From: an uncultured Thermanaerothrix sp.
GTDB lineage: Bacteria; Chloroflexota; Anaerolineae; Anaerolineales; Anaerolineaceae
Direction: 5' to 3'
DNA length: 64,000 nucleotides
Assembly: GCF_938028735.1 (NCBI RefSeq)
Contig: NZ_CALIMF010000001.1
Coordinates: 1-64,000 of the forward strand
Of this stretch, positions 17,440 to 26,810 are shown piece by piece. Below the pieces are notes generated by a model, which worked only from the letters and a program-made list of their open reading frames with translations, searched no databases and was not told where the DNA came from. Position numbers and translations under genes: made by a program. Within the stretch, counting starts at the first letter, position 1. Each line of letters starts with the position of its first letter.

Positions 17440-18498
17440 ATGAGCGTTAGCGGCCATTCGCAACCTTTACTAGACGTGCGCGATTTGAAGACCTATTTCT
17501 TTACCGAAGACGGCATAGTCAAAGCGGTAGATGGCGTCTCGTTTCGTGTGTATCCGGGGGAAGTGTTGGGGTTGGTGGGTGAGTCGGGATGTGGCAAGAG
17601 CGTGACCTCGCTTTCCATTATGCGTCTGCTGGATGCACCGGGAAAAATTGTGAGCGGTGAGATCTGGTTTGAGGGTCGCGATCTCTTGCGCTTGAGCGAA
17701 CACGAGATGACTCAGGTGCGCGGGAATCAGATTTCAATGGTCTTTCAGCAGCCGGTGACCAGCCTGAACCCGGTGTTCAATATTGGCAGTCAGATCGCCG
17801 AAGTGATTATGATTCATAACCCCCAGGTTAAGAAGACGGATGCCTGGCGCGAGGCAGTTAACCTGTTGCGCCTGGTAGGCGTCCCGGATCCCGAACGACG
17901 TGCTTATGCTTACCCCCACGAACTTTCAGGTGGGCAGGCGCAACGGGTGATGATTGCCATGGCGTTGGCCTTGCGTCCCAAACTCCTGATCGCCGATGAA
18001 CCCACTACGGCGCTGGATGTGACTATTCAGGCGCAGATTCTGGATTTGTTGCGAGGACTCCGCAATCAATTCAATACCGCTGTTATCCTCATCACGCATG
18101 ATCTGGGGGTAGTAGCCGAAATGGCGGATCGTGTCGCAGTGATGTACGCAGGCAAGATCGTGGAAGAGGCCGGTGTGCAAGAGTTATTTGCTAACCCACT
18201 TCATCCTTACACCCGCGGATTAATCGCTTCAGTGCCGATTCTTGGGCGTGTGCGTGATTACTTGGAAACCATCCCGGGTAATGTGCCTAACCTGATCGAC
18301 TTACCGCCGGGTTGCCGTTTTGCGCCGCGTTGCCAGGCGCGCGTGGATTATCATCTGGAGATCTGCACTCAGGAGGAACCGGACCTCGTTGAGATTGCGC
18401 CGGGTCACATGGTGCGTTGTTGGTTGTATCAGGGTCGTGGGGCGCACACAGCTCCCTTACGCCAGATGGTGCAAGACCAATCTTCCATGAGGGATTGA
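17440..18498 (+). CDS. dppD: Peptide/nickel ABC transporter ATPase, DppD type
   Basis: 352 residues. Walker A GESGCGKS, signature LSGGQAQR, Walker [13 protein letters not shown] and switch His in LITHDLGV. The C-terminal oligopeptide/dipeptide domain carries Cys residues ([10 protein letters not shown], later EICTQEEP and RCWLY) that in relatives can bind an Fe-S cluster or metal. Start ATG 17440 has AAGGAGG upstream. Pairs with the DppF-like ATPase encoded next. Confidence 0.93.
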   Translation: MSVSGHSQPLLDVRDLKTYFFTEDGIVKAVDGVSFRVYPGEVLGLVGESGCGKSVTSLSIMRLLDAPGKIVSGEIWFEGRDLLRLSEHEMTQVRGNQISMVFQQPVTSLNPVFNIGSQIAEVIMIHNPQVKKTDAWREAVNLLRLVGVPDPERRAYAYPHELSGGQAQRVMIAMALALRPKLLIADEPTTALDVTIQAQILDLLRGLRNQFNTAVILITHDLGVVAEMADRVAVMYAGKIVEEAGVQELFANPLHPYTRGLIASVPILGRVRDYLETIPGNVPNLIDLPPGCRFAPRCQARVDYHLEICTQEEPDLVEIAPGHMVRCWLYQGRGAHTAPLRQMVQDQSSMRD

Positions 18499-18503
18499 TT
18501 AAG

Positions 18504-19550
18504 GTGGCAGACGAAGCCGTATCTCCAAACCTAACCCCTGCTAAAAATGGGCGTGTCCTGTTGGAAGTGCGCAACCTGGTCAAATACTTCCCCGTGCGAG
18601 GTGGCATTTTTCGCCGTGTCGTCGCTTGGGTGAAGGCGGTAGATGATGTCAGTTTCACCATTCGTGAGGGCGAGACGCTAGGATTGGTTGGGGAGTCCGG
18701 TTGTGGCAAAACAACGGTGGGACAGGCGATCTTGCGCTTGACCGAGCCCACGCGTGGGCAGGTGATCTTTGATGGACAGGATTTGCTTAAACTCAAGGGC
18801 GAAGCCCTTAAGCAGGCGCGGCGCAACTTGCAAATTGTCTTCCAGGATCCTTATGGGTCGCTGGACCCACGCTTGCCGATTGGTGAATCTATTGCCGAGG
18901 GGCTACACATTCACAACATTGGCACGTCTGCTGAACGGTTTGAGATCGTTTTAGAGATGCTGCGCAAAGTAGGCATGGAAGATTATCATGCCATGCGCTA
19001 CCCCCACGAATTTTCGGGTGGACAGCGTCAGCGCATTGGTATTGCCCGCGCGTTGGTGCTGCGCCTCAAGTTCCTTGTCTTGGATGAGCCGGTCTCAGCC
19101 CTGGATGTGTCCATTCAGGCCCAAGTGCTTAACCTCTTGCGCGATTTGCAACACGAGTTTGGCCTGACCTACCTCTTTATTGCCCACAACCTGGGCGTGG
19201 TGGAGCACATTTCTGACCGGGTGGCCGTGATGTACCTAGGCAAAATTGTGGAAGTGGCGCCCCGGGACGTGCTCTTTGGTAACCCGATGCACCCATATAC
19301 GCAGGCGTTGATGTCAGCTATTCCTATCCCAGACCCCACCATCAAGCGGCAGCGCATCATCCTCAAAGGGGATGTGCCCAGCCCGCTTAATCCGCCTTCA
19401 GGCTGTCGCTTTCATCCCCGCTGCCCAATGGCTATGGGGATTTGTGCGCGTCAGGAACCGGAATTGCGCGAGGTTGCGCCGGGTCACTTTGTACACTGCT
19501 GGCTCTACCAGCCCCATGAGCCGGCACCGATTACGGCCCCAACCGACTAA
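18504..19550 (+). CDS. dppF: Peptide/nickel ABC transporter ATPase, DppF type
   Basis: 348 residues from GTG 18504, five nt after dppD; the longer upstream frame overlaps dppD and is not needed. Walker A GESGCGKT, signature FSGGQRQR, Walker [13 protein letters not shown] and switch His in FIAHNLGV. The C-terminal domain has [14 protein letters not shown]. Last gene of the operon. Its 3' end overlaps the convergent lipoprotein gene by 20 nt. Confidence 0.92.
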   Translation: MADEAVSPNLTPAKNGRVLLEVRNLVKYFPVRGGIFRRVVAWVKAVDDVSFTIREGETLGLVGESGCGKTTVGQAILRLTEPTRGQVIFDGQDLLKLKGEALKQARRNLQIVFQDPYGSLDPRLPIGESIAEGLHIHNIGTSAERFEIVLEMLRKVGMEDYHAMRYPHEFSGGQRQRIGIARALVLRLKFLVLDEPVSALDVSIQAQVLNLLRDLQHEFGLTYLFIAHNLGVVEHISDRVAVMYLGKIVEVAPRDVLFGNPMHPYTQALMSAIPIPDPTIKRQRIILKGDVPSPLNPPSGCRFHPRCPMAMGICARQEPELREVAPGHFVHCWLYQPHEPAPITAPTD

Positions 19551-20616
19551 CTGGCCAGAGGTGAAGGAGTTTGTCCTCGCCCAGGCTGAGCAGGTAGCGG
19601 CCATCTGGTGAGAAAGCCAGCGCTGTCACACTGCCACGGTGAGCGGTAAAAGGGGGCAGCCACTGCTGAGTGCTCAGTTTGAGCAGATAGATCTCGCTGC
19701 CGATCCCTAGGGCTAGCCATTGGTCATCTGGGCTGATGGCGATCGCATTAGCGATTTGAGGTAGGGCTAATTTGGCCTTAGGGTTTCCATTGCGGGCGTC
19801 CCATAGGGTGAGCAGGGGGACAAATTGATCATTGAGCGTACCACCGGCCACTGTCGCTACCAGCGTGGCATCGTGGTTGACGGCAAACACAGCAATGAAG
19901 TCCTCATGGTTGAGGGCGGGGCTCAAGGTGCCATTGGTAGCATCCTGCAGTTGGAGGGTGCCTCGTGCGTACCATACGATGTGCAGTACATCCGGGGCGA
20001 AGACAACGTTATAGACCGGAGCAGCGGTTTGAAAGCCCGAGAGCCGTAAGCCGGGCTGGCCTGAGGCTACATCCCAAATGGTTGCGGCAATTTCCTGGGT
20101 CGAGCCGATGAGAAGCAGGTTGCCATCTGGTGAGAATGAAGCGGCGTAGATTCCCCCATCGGGTTGGAGGGTGTGCTGCACTTCCCCGCTGACTAAATCG
20201 CGCAGGGTTAGGGTCAAGTTATCAGTGGTGACGGCCACTGTACGCCCATCCGCCGAGGCATCCAGCACGGTAGTGGGGGGAGTGTAGGCAAAATCGGCCA
20301 GCGGCTGCAGGGTGTTAGCATCATAAAGGGTAATTTCCTGCTCGGCCAGGACCCAGAACGCGGCGCTGTCCTTACGCCAGACAGCGCGGAAGGGGTAGGC
20401 CGGTACGGTGGCGGTCTGAGCTCCCAGCGCCTCCACTGGGGCGGGGGTGGGGGAAGCCGTTGGGGTGGAGATGGGGGTAGGAATGGGTGGAAGCGTTGGA
20501 AGGCGGGTGGGTTCGGGAGAGGGTGTAGGGGTAGGGGGTACTGGTTGACCACCGCAGCCGACTGCTGCAAGCAGAAAAACCCAAATCAGCAGCAAACGCA
20601 AACGAAGAAATCTCAT
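19531..20616 (-). CDS. WD40-type beta-propeller lipoprotein
   Basis: 361 residues. Signal peptide with lipobox (LAAVGCGGQ), then a Pro/Thr linker to about residue 65. Repeats follow of the form FSPDG...LL..G....I..WD, seen for example as [13 protein letters not shown] and [22 protein letters not shown]. About seven blades would fill the length, giving one extracytoplasmic propeller. Probably a binding or scaffold protein. It is convergent with dppF, with overlapping 3' ends, so the two transcripts may interfere. Confidence 0.82.
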   Translation of the reverse strand: MRFLRLRLLLIWVFLLAAVGCGGQPVPPTPTPSPEPTRLPTLPPIPTPISTPTASPTPAPVEALGAQTATVPAYPFRAVWRKDSAAFWVLAEQEITLYDANTLQPLADFAYTPPTTVLDASADGRTVAVTTDNLTLTLRDLVSGEVQHTLQPDGGIYAASFSPDGNLLLIGSTQEIAATIWDVASGQPGLRLSGFQTAAPVYNVVFAPDVLHIVWYARGTLQLQDATNGTLSPALNHEDFIAVFAVNHDATLVATVAGGTLNDQFVPLLTLWDARNGNPKAKLALPQIANAIAISPDDQWLALGIGSEIYLLKLSTQQWLPPFTAHRGSVTALAFSPDGRYLLSLGEDKLLHLWPVSRLGP

Positions 20617-20670
20617 TGGATCACCATATCCTGAGGCTTAGCAGATTTCTGGAAAACAGATATACAACGA

Positions 20671-21675
20671 TTATACTCCGGGTGCGGGAGGCGATTTGTG
20701 AGTCAGCGGTGAGGCATCGTCGGTCTTGAGGTTGGGAGGAGTGTTGGTCTGCAAACGCACGCGGTAGAGGATTTCCTCCAACAATTTGCGATTGAAGTTG
20801 ATGAGATCAGCCACCAGACCGATGAGAATGGTCTGGAACCCCACAATGAGGAGCACAGCCCCCAGGATGAGGGATTGGATGTTACCACTCCCGCGTCCTT
20901 GAAAATAAAAAACGAGAAAGCGTACTAGTGGCACCAGCCCCAAGGCAATCAATCCCAGACCAATGGTGGTAAAGACACGAAGCGGGCGGTACATGGTGTA
21001 GGCCCGCACAATCGTGACGGTGGAGTTCAGCAAATAATCCCCAATCCCTCTCATGAGTCGAGAGGGGCGGCGCGGAGGATTGGTGCGGATGGGGACGCTC
21101 GTAATGGCAAAACGATGGTTGCCGGCCTGGATAAGCGTTTCGAGGGTGTAGGAGTAGTGGCTGAGCACGTTGGTGCGCAGGGCAACTTCACGCGTCATGG
21201 CCCGGAAGCCGCTGGTCGCATCCGGGATGGTGAGGCCGGCTGCTTGGGAGACGACCCGGCTACCCCAGGCCTGCAGGCGGCGTTTGAGCGGGGAGAAATG
21301 GGGGTGCTCGGCTACCCCACGGTCCCCGATGACCAGTTCGGCCTCTCCCCGCAGGATCGGGGCAATGAGCGCCGGAATGTCTTCGGGCTTATATTGCTCA
21401 TCGGCATCGGTGTTGACGATGATATCGGCGCCCAAGCGCAGGCTGGCATCCAAGCCGATTTTGAAGGCTTCGGCCAACCCCGCGTGGCGTTTGAGGCGGA
21501 CAATGTGATCGGCTCCGGAAAGCCGGGCTACCTCGGCGGTGTTATCGGTGCTACCATCATCAATGACCAGTACCTCCACGCAATCTATCCCTTCGATCTG
21601 GCGGGGCAGGTTGCGTAGCGTGGTGGGGAGCACCTCGGCTTCGTTGTAACAAGGGATTTGGATGATTAATTTCAT
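20671..21675 (-). CDS. Family 2 glycosyltransferase with C-terminal membrane anchor
   Basis: 334 residues from ATG 21675. The frame extends upstream but that part lacks conservation and is dropped. GT-A domain: [21 protein letters not shown] and the metal-binding NTDADEQY, then an acceptor region. Two C-terminal hydrophobic segments near residues 250-320 anchor it. The layout resembles DPM1/ArnC-like polyprenyl-phosphate glycosyltransferases, which charge a lipid carrier with a sugar for envelope glycans. The exact sugar is unknown. Confidence 0.85.
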   Translation of the reverse strand: MKLIIQIPCYNEAEVLPTTLRNLPRQIEGIDCVEVLVIDDGSTDNTAEVARLSGADHIVRLKRHAGLAEAFKIGLDASLRLGADIIVNTDADEQYKPEDIPALIAPILRGEAELVIGDRGVAEHPHFSPLKRRLQAWGSRVVSQAAGLTIPDATSGFRAMTREVALRTNVLSHYSYTLETLIQAGNHRFAITSVPIRTNPPRRPSRLMRGIGDYLLNSTVTIVRAYTMYRPLRVFTTIGLGLIALGLVPLVRFLVFYFQGRGSGNIQSLILGAVLLIVGFQTILIGLVADLINFNRKLLEEILYRVRLQTNTPPNLKTDDASPLTHKSPPAPGV

Positions 21676-21811
21676 CGGCAATTTGGGACGGGTTTTCCGA
21701 TTGACCAGAGTTGCTAAAAGTATACCATGGGCACGAATACAATCTTGCATGAAGGTTGGCGCACTGAGCGGAAGAGAGCCGAAAAAGCGTAGGCAAGTTG
21801 GGGTTTCAGGC

Positions 21812-21817
21812 TATAAT
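21812..21817 (+). promoter_or_regulatory. -10 element of the downstream lipoprotein gene
   Basis: A consensus TATAAT lies 27 nt before ATG 21845, in the divergent gap between the glycosyltransferase and the lipoprotein. No clear -35 is seen. Confidence 0.4.
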
Positions 21818-21844
21818 AAAATTAATTTCCTTCAGGAGCCAACA

Positions 21845-22570
21845 ATGCAGCGGGGACGCCTTGGGTTATTCTTCTTTGCCGCGCTTTTCTTAACCGCGTG
21901 CCGTGTCATTCTAGAAACCCCTGTTCCTCCGGTGCCGGAGGCCGTGGTACCCCCTGAAGCCGTAATTCCCACGTCTACAATGACGCTTCCACCGCCACCA
22001 ACCCCTTCCCCATTCCCAACCCCTAGCCCTGCACCAACCGAAACGCTGGCTAGCCTTCCGGAGGCGGCCTATCCAGCGCCGCTGGCGGCTTCCCTACTAG
22101 CCACACCCACCACTGGAAGTGCAGGGATGAGCCTGCTCAGCACACCCACCGCCGTACCGCTGACGCTCACGGTGCAGAGTAATTTGCCGGCCTTTATCCC
22201 GGCTTTTCGCTATGCCAGCCTGGGGTGCAATTGGATGGGGGTGGCCGGGCAAGTGTTTGATGCTGGTGGCAATCCAGTGACCAATCTGGTGGTGAGTGCG
22301 AGTGGCAATGTGGCTGGGCAGAGCGTAGATGCCCTAGGCTTCACCGGGCTAGCTCCGGATTATGGGCCTGCCGGTTATGAGATTAAGCTAGCCGATCGCG
22401 TTGCGCCAGCGATCTTTTGGTTGCAGGTCTTTAATTTACAAGGGATGCCCCTCAGCGAAGCCCAGATGTTCCAAATGGTGAGCGATTGTAATCGGAATCT
22501 GGCCATTGTCAACTTTGTGGCAACTGATTACCTAAGCAACCGCCTGTATTTACCAATGATTGGACGATAA
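21845..22570 (+). CDS. Lipoprotein with Pro/Thr linker and C-terminal beta-sandwich-like domain
   Basis: 241 residues. ATG 21845 follows TCAGGAG; the frame open upstream from 21662 is not needed. Lipobox FLTACRV, a Pro/Thr/Ala-rich linker to about residue 115, then a compact domain with GVAGQVFDAGGNPVTNLVV. That is the carboxypeptidase-regulatory-like motif seen in surface beta-sandwich domains. No enzymatic residues are evident. Likely a surface-exposed structural or binding protein. Confidence 0.72.
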   Translation: MQRGRLGLFFFAALFLTACRVILETPVPPVPEAVVPPEAVIPTSTMTLPPPPTPSPFPTPSPAPTETLASLPEAAYPAPLAASLLATPTTGSAGMSLLSTPTAVPLTLTVQSNLPAFIPAFRYASLGCNWMGVAGQVFDAGGNPVTNLVVSASGNVAGQSVDALGFTGLAPDYGPAGYEIKLADRVAPAIFWLQVFNLQGMPLSEAQMFQMVSDCNRNLAIVNFVATDYLSNRLYLPMIGR

Positions 22571-22640
22571 CCTGCAGCACAAGAGGGGGCGAGTGGGTGC
22601 ATCGAGATCATGCTCGGAATGAAAATCTGAAGGATTGACC

Positions 22641-22750
22641 GAGCAGGGCAAGTGTTGATTCGGTGTATCTTTTACCGGCCAATCACATCTAAATAATTGA
22701 ATATAAAAGATGAGGATTAAGGTAGATCTAGATGATTGGCTACCCTGCTC
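22641..22750 (+). ncRNA. Folded leader element before the arsenite-efflux gene
   Basis: In the 316-nt gap before the transporter, an outer 8-bp stem (22641-22648 with 22743-22750) encloses an inner 12-bp stem with a 2-nt bulge (22678-22683 plus 22686-22691, pairing with 22729-22740). The sides between the stems are very unequal: 29 nt on the 5' side and 2 nt on the 3' side. A further small hairpin (CCCCAC/GTGGGG near 22773-22800) follows. This could be a cis-regulatory RNA or a DNA-binding-protein site. I match it to no named riboswitch. Confidence 0.35.
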
Positions 22751-22886
22751 TCAATGCCTCGTATATATGCCCCACGGGTTGCGCGTATGGTGTGGGGAGG
22801 TGGATTGAGCGTTCTCCCCCGTGGCAGCCCCTATATTTCAAACAGTTTTAGGCACGATTATTTCTCGTTTTGAAAGGAGGTCTGTC

Positions 22887-23912
22887 ATGAATTTAAAAGC
22901 GTTGCAAGAACATTTGAATAAATGGCTATTGGGCTATGTGGTGTTGGCCATGGCGCTGGGGCTCTTGATCGGTCATCCCGCGGCAGGTTGGACTAAGACG
23001 CACCAACCGCTGGTTAGCAACTTAACCACCGTGATGGTGTTCCTAATCGTCTATCCCATGATGATCAATCTTAGGCTAGAAGCACTAGTCAATGCCGGAA
23101 GAAACCTTAAGAGCCTGTCCCTGGCAGTAATTTACAATTTCCTTTGGGCGCCGGTGATAGGCTGGCTGCTAGCACAGGCGTTCTTGCGAGATCCTATGCT
23201 GGCATTAGGTTTCCTGCTGGTGATGGTGGTGCCGTGCTCGAGCATGAGCATTGGATATACCGGTCTGGCTGAAGGCAACCTTGAATTAGCCACGGTGACC
23301 GTTGCGCTAAGTTTTGTCTTGGCCGTGATAGCAGTGCCGTTGTGGATGTTGGGTTTTGCTGCTAATTACCACGTGGGAGTGCCCCTTCAGGACATGCTGA
23401 TGTCCATTCTGACGGTACTGATTGCGCCAATGGTGTTGGGTTACCTAACAAGATTGGGGCTGATGCGGTGGCTGGGCGAAAAGAAGTTTAAGGCAATCCA
23501 GCCCTTCTTCCCCTCGCTTTCCCTTCTGGCCATGTATGGGATTGTGTTCTTGATCTTCTTCGCCAAGGCGACTTTGATCATCGAGAAATGGAACCTAGTG
23601 CTCATGCTGGTGCTGCCCAATGCCCTGTTTATCCTCTTAACGTTAGCGGTGGTAACCTGGCTTAACCGGCGGTTGGGGCTGTCCTATCGTGATCACATGG
23701 CCATTGTGTTTGCCAGTACGGGTAAAAACAACGGGACGGCCATTGCGATTGCTACGACTGCATTCTCACCTTTGGTGGCCATTCCTGCTGCTACCATGCC
23801 GATCTTCCAGATCCTTTTCCTTGCGCTATACCTGAAAATGGCTGGATGGGTGCGCCACTACTTTGAGAAGAAACCACCCGTTGCCGAGATCTCAAAACAG
23901 CCGGCAGATTAG
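22887..23912 (+). CDS. ACR3-like arsenite efflux / bile-acid:sodium symporter family protein
   Basis: 341 residues, about ten membrane segments. ATG 22887 is preceded by GAAAGGAGG. The PCSSMSIGYTGLAEGN stretch matches the position of the essential Cys in ACR3 arsenite exporters (PCTAMV...). FASTGKNNGTAIAIA matches the second discontinuous helix of the BASS fold. Arsenite or antimonite export is the likely role. No arsR or arsC is adjacent, so another organic or inorganic anion remains possible. Followed by a small Cys-Cys protein gene. Confidence 0.75.
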   Translation: MNLKALQEHLNKWLLGYVVLAMALGLLIGHPAAGWTKTHQPLVSNLTTVMVFLIVYPMMINLRLEALVNAGRNLKSLSLAVIYNFLWAPVIGWLLAQAFLRDPMLALGFLLVMVVPCSSMSIGYTGLAEGNLELATVTVALSFVLAVIAVPLWMLGFAANYHVGVPLQDMLMSILTVLIAPMVLGYLTRLGLMRWLGEKKFKAIQPFFPSLSLLAMYGIVFLIFFAKATLIIEKWNLVLMLVLPNALFILLTLAVVTWLNRRLGLSYRDHMAIVFASTGKNNGTAIAIATTAFSPLVAIPAATMPIFQILFLALYLKMAGWVRHYFEKKPPVAEISKQPAD

Positions 23913-24036
23913 CGTGAGCAGGGAAGTGAGGCAAGGTGATGGGATGTTTAGGAATGTTGGGTAATCATTGGACCACGTATCTGGAAGCCTGATGATAGGC
24001 ATATGAGATCCCTAAACTAGATAGGAGGAAGGTAAG

Positions 24037-24351
24037 ATGAAACCCTATGGATGGAAATTTGGACGTCGTTGGCATGGATATTTCGTTGGTGAGGAAATTT
24101 CTCGCGAGCAGGTTGAAGATAAGGTCAAAATGCTGCTGGCAAAGGTTCGTAAGGGTGAAGCCTGGACCAGTCCTTGTTGTGGGGTTAAGCATATCCCTCT
24201 GCTTGTCGAGAGCGAGATCGTCGGGCACCTGTGGGAAGACGTAGATCTGAGTCAATTGGAAGTCAGTGCCTTTTGGAGTGGCCCGTTTGGGGTTAAGGCT
24301 GAATTGGCCTTCCAGGGGCGCGTTGTGGGCATGGTCTGGGTAAGTATGTAA
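24037..24351 (+). CDS. Small protein with a Cys-Cys motif, unknown function
   Basis: 104 residues. ATG 24037 has a good AGGAGGAAGG upstream. No signal peptide or membrane segment. Notable are the Trp/Gly-rich N-terminus (YGWKFGRRWHGYFV), the SPCCGVKHIP motif near residue 47, and a WEDVDL segment. Two adjacent Cys with a nearby His could bind a soft metal such as arsenic(III), which fits its place behind an ACR3-like gene and before the same terminator. The family is not recognised; the link to metal is inference. Confidence 0.65.
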   Translation: MKPYGWKFGRRWHGYFVGEEISREQVEDKVKMLLAKVRKGEAWTSPCCGVKHIPLLVESEIVGHLWEDVDLSQLEVSAFWSGPFGVKAELAFQGRVVGMVWVSM

Positions 24352-24373
24352 ACTCGGTAGACAGCATGAATGG

Positions 24374-24412
24374 ACTCGGGGTGAGCTAAATGCTCACCCC
24401 GAGTTACTTTAA
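24374..24412 (+). terminator. Strong Rho-independent terminator
   Basis: A perfect 13-bp stem (24374-24386 with 24392-24404) and a 5-nt loop are followed by TACTTTAAT. It ends the transporter/Cys-Cys protein unit. Confidence 0.85.
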
Positions 24413-24461
24413 TCCACGGATGAGATGACATTTGGGTCTCACCCCAGAAGACGGAGGCCGG

Positions 24462-24486
24462 TATAATTACATTCGAAAAATCGAAT
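24462..24486 (+). promoter_or_regulatory. -10 element with overlapping palindromic operator
   Basis: TATAAT at 24462-24467 is followed at once by ATTCGA-AAAA-TCGAAT (24471-24486), a perfect 6-4-6 inverted repeat at the expected transcription start. A repressor bound there would block initiation. The form recalls ArsR/SmtB-type sites, but no such regulator is in the window. Confidence 0.5.
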
Positions 24487-24505
24487 TTTATGTGGAGGTC
24501 AAAAC

Positions 24506-24910
24506 ATGAAAGTTGCCGCGGTCTCTGAGGATGGGGTTACGATTAGCCAACATTTTGGTCGCGCTCCGTTCTATGTGGTGCTTACCGTAGAAAATGGGCA
24601 CATCGTTGCGCGTGAGATACGCGAAAAAATGGGGCACGCGCAATTTGCAGGACATGGCGAATCCCATATACATGTTGAACAGGCGCAAGGGCATGGGTTT
24701 GACGCCGCAGCACAGGAACGGCATGCCCGCATGGCCGCGGTTATTGCCGATTGCGAGGTGCTTTTGGCACGTGGGATGGGTGCGGGGGCCTATGAAAGTA
24801 TGCGTCGAGCCGGGATTCGTCCTATCCTTACTGATATTACCAATATCGAAGAGGCGGTTCAGGCGGTAATCTCCGGTCAAATCAAAGATCATACCGAGTG
24901 GTTGCATTAG
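24506..24910 (+). CDS. NifX/NifB-type dinitrogenase cofactor domain protein
   Basis: 134 residues of the small MTH1175/NifX-like fold: MKVAAVSEDGVTISQHFGRAPFY at the start, a central His-rich stretch (GHGESHIHVEQAQGHG) and VLLARGMGAGAYESM before the C-terminal strand. In nitrogen fixers the family carries Fe-Mo cofactor precursors. Stand-alone copies in other bacteria are uncharacterised metal or Fe-S cluster proteins. No nif genes are nearby. TGGAGG precedes ATG 24506. Confidence 0.85.
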   Translation: MKVAAVSEDGVTISQHFGRAPFYVVLTVENGHIVAREIREKMGHAQFAGHGESHIHVEQAQGHGFDAAAQERHARMAAVIADCEVLLARGMGAGAYESMRRAGIRPILTDITNIEEAVQAVISGQIKDHTEWLH

Positions 24911-24922
24911 GTAGGTGCTAAC

Positions 24923-26101
24923 ATGTGGAGGGTGCGTTTTTCCCTCTGGCGGGGAATCCGCCTTCTGACGTTGATCGGTGTGGGGTTAGGACTGGTTGGT
25001 ACATCGGTCCACTCAGTTTATGGGCAAACAGCGCCTACGCGCACGCCCAAGATATGCCATCTGTGCGACGAAGAGCTTCCCGCAACCACGCCTTCACCCG
25101 CGTCCACATCGTCGGCTGGTCATCAGGCACGGGTGCGGTTGGTTATGTTTTGGATGGACGGCTGCCCGCATTGCCATGAAGTTCTGGAGCATGTGCTTCC
25201 GCCTTTACAGCGGCAATTCGGTGAGGCGCTGGAAATTCGGTTGATTGAAATCGCCACGGTTGAGGATGTAAATTACTTTTATCAAGTAGCAGAGTTTTAT
25301 GGAATTCCCCGTGAGCAGGCTGGAGTGCCCTTTCTTATCTTGGAAAACCATGTTCTCAAGGGCTCCAGCATGATTGCATCCAATTTGCCCTCCTTGATTG
25401 AACAGACCTTGGCGCAAGGGGGGTGCGATTGGCCGGTGTTGCCTGAATTGCCATCTCAGAAGGTAACCCAGCAAGCCACACCTTCTCAGGTTCCGCGCCG
25501 CGATGTGGAAAGCACTTTGCCTACCGCTGAGGGATTCGGTCTGCTGTATGGTGTAATGGTGTTTAATGGGATGAGCCTTATTTATGCTATGGTACGGGGG
25601 GTGGGTGCCTGGGTTTCCAAATTGCGGGGTTCGGCTTCATCTCGTTCGAGTGGCGGGCAAGCGTATGCCGTCTTGCTTCTAGCCCTAATCGGACTAATTA
25701 TTGCGCTTTATTTGAGCGTCATTGAGGTTAGTGGCAGAGAGGCGTGGTGTGGTCCGGTGGGGAATTGTAACGCAGTGCAAACCAGCGCCTATGCGCGTCT
25801 ATGGGGGGTGTTGCCAATTGCGGTGTTGGGTGTGTTGGGTTATGCCGTGCTGATCGGGTTGTGGATATGGGGCCACTATGGTCGGGGGCGTTTTGTTCAT
25901 CTGGCCCCTGTGGGGATATGGGGGGTAGCGCTGTTCGGCGCATCCTTCTCGCTTTATCTTTCTTATTTGGAGGCGGTGGTCATTCGAGCCGTATGCGGAT
26001 GGTGCCTGGCTTCGGCAGCGGTGATGAGCCTGATTCTCCTGCTGAGTGTGCGCGGGGCATGCCAGGTCTTTGAAGCGGGCGCTACACCCAACTTGTCATA
26101 A
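24923..26101 (+). CDS. Thioredoxin-VKOR fusion, disulfide-forming membrane protein
   Basis: 392 residues. A signal or anchor segment (12-35) is followed by an extra CxxC (CHLC, 45-48). A thioredoxin-like domain has active site CPHC (81-84) and a cis-Pro region (AGVPFLIL). The C-terminal half is a VKOR domain with about five membrane helices, the loop Cys pair in WCGPVGNCNAVQTS and the quinone-reactive CGWC. It should oxidise exported proteins and pass electrons to quinones. In the best-known bacterial fusions the thioredoxin follows VKOR; here it precedes it. The gene starts 12 nt after the NifX-like gene. Confidence 0.85.
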   Translation: MWRVRFSLWRGIRLLTLIGVGLGLVGTSVHSVYGQTAPTRTPKICHLCDEELPATTPSPASTSSAGHQARVRLVMFWMDGCPHCHEVLEHVLPPLQRQFGEALEIRLIEIATVEDVNYFYQVAEFYGIPREQAGVPFLILENHVLKGSSMIASNLPSLIEQTLAQGGCDWPVLPELPSQKVTQQATPSQVPRRDVESTLPTAEGFGLLYGVMVFNGMSLIYAMVRGVGAWVSKLRGSASSRSSGGQAYAVLLLALIGLIIALYLSVIEVSGREAWCGPVGNCNAVQTSAYARLWGVLPIAVLGVLGYAVLIGLWIWGHYGRGRFVHLAPVGIWGVALFGASFSLYLSYLEAVVIRAVCGWCLASAAVMSLILLLSVRGACQVFEAGATPNLS

Positions 26102-26252
26102 TGCTTGACTTATGATAAGATAATTTTGCGCAGCGGCGACATCTTCAGGCAGGAATTCCTCATCTGTGAGGGCTTCCTGTTATTTAACTCTGACAACTTG
26201 GCTTCGTAATACTCCCAACTCATAGGATATAGAAACCGAAAGGGAAGATGCC

Positions 26253-26717
26253 ATGCACAATACATTCCTGACCCGCGAAGGCTATAAAAAACTCCAGGAG
26301 GAACTTGAGTATCTCCGCACCCAGCGTCGCCAAGAAATTGCCCAGCGTTTGCATGAGGCAATGGAGGGCGGTGAACTGATTGAAAATGCCGAATACGAGG
26401 CGGCAAAGAATGAGCAAGCCTTTGTCGAAGGGCGCATCAAAGAACTGGAGATTCTGCTGGCCACGGCGCGCATTGTGGAGGAGGTTCCGGCAGCCGATAC
26501 GGTTCAAATCGGATCGCGGGTGACGGTGCAAGAGGAGGGTAGTGACACCCCTGAGGAATATATCATTGTCGGTGCCGCTGAAGCCGATCCAACAGTGGGT
26601 AAGATCTCGAACGAATCACCTCTAGGCAAGGCTTTGCTCAATAAGAAGGCCGGTGATGTGGTTCAAGTTGATGCGCCGGCGGGATCGCTGACTTTCCGAA
26701 TCCTCAAGGTAGAGTAA
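26253..26717 (+). CDS. greA: Transcription elongation factor GreA
   Basis: 154 residues: N-terminal coiled coil with the acidic tip motif GELIENAEYEAAKNEQ, the position of the DLSENAEY motif that drives RNA cleavage in backtracked polymerase, then the FKBP-like C-terminal domain (SPLGKALLNKKAGD). The tip has Ile in place of the usual Ser, a minor deviation. A GAAAGGGAAG site precedes ATG 26253. Followed by a strong terminator. Confidence 0.96.
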   Translation: MHNTFLTREGYKKLQEELEYLRTQRRQEIAQRLHEAMEGGELIENAEYEAAKNEQAFVEGRIKELEILLATARIVEEVPAADTVQIGSRVTVQEEGSDTPEEYIIVGAAEADPTVGKISNESPLGKALLNKKAGDVVQVDAPAGSLTFRILKVE

Positions 26718-26737
26718 AAGATGGGGTAGCCCAGAGC

Positions 26738-26780
26738 GCCCCGCCCGCAGCGCAAAACCAAAAGGGCGGGGCTTTTTTAT
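26738..26780 (+). terminator. Rho-independent terminator of greA
   Basis: A perfect 9-bp GC stem (26738-26746 with 26764-26772) is followed by six T residues. Confidence 0.92.
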
Positions 26781-26810
26781 GAGCCGAAACTTTTTTAATG
26801 AGGGTTGACA

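Noticed and set aside
18287-18826. 179-codon minus-strand frame across the dppD/dppF junction
   Set aside because: Antisense to two ATPase genes with complete motifs; Pro/Arg/Ser-rich composition typical of a shadow frame.
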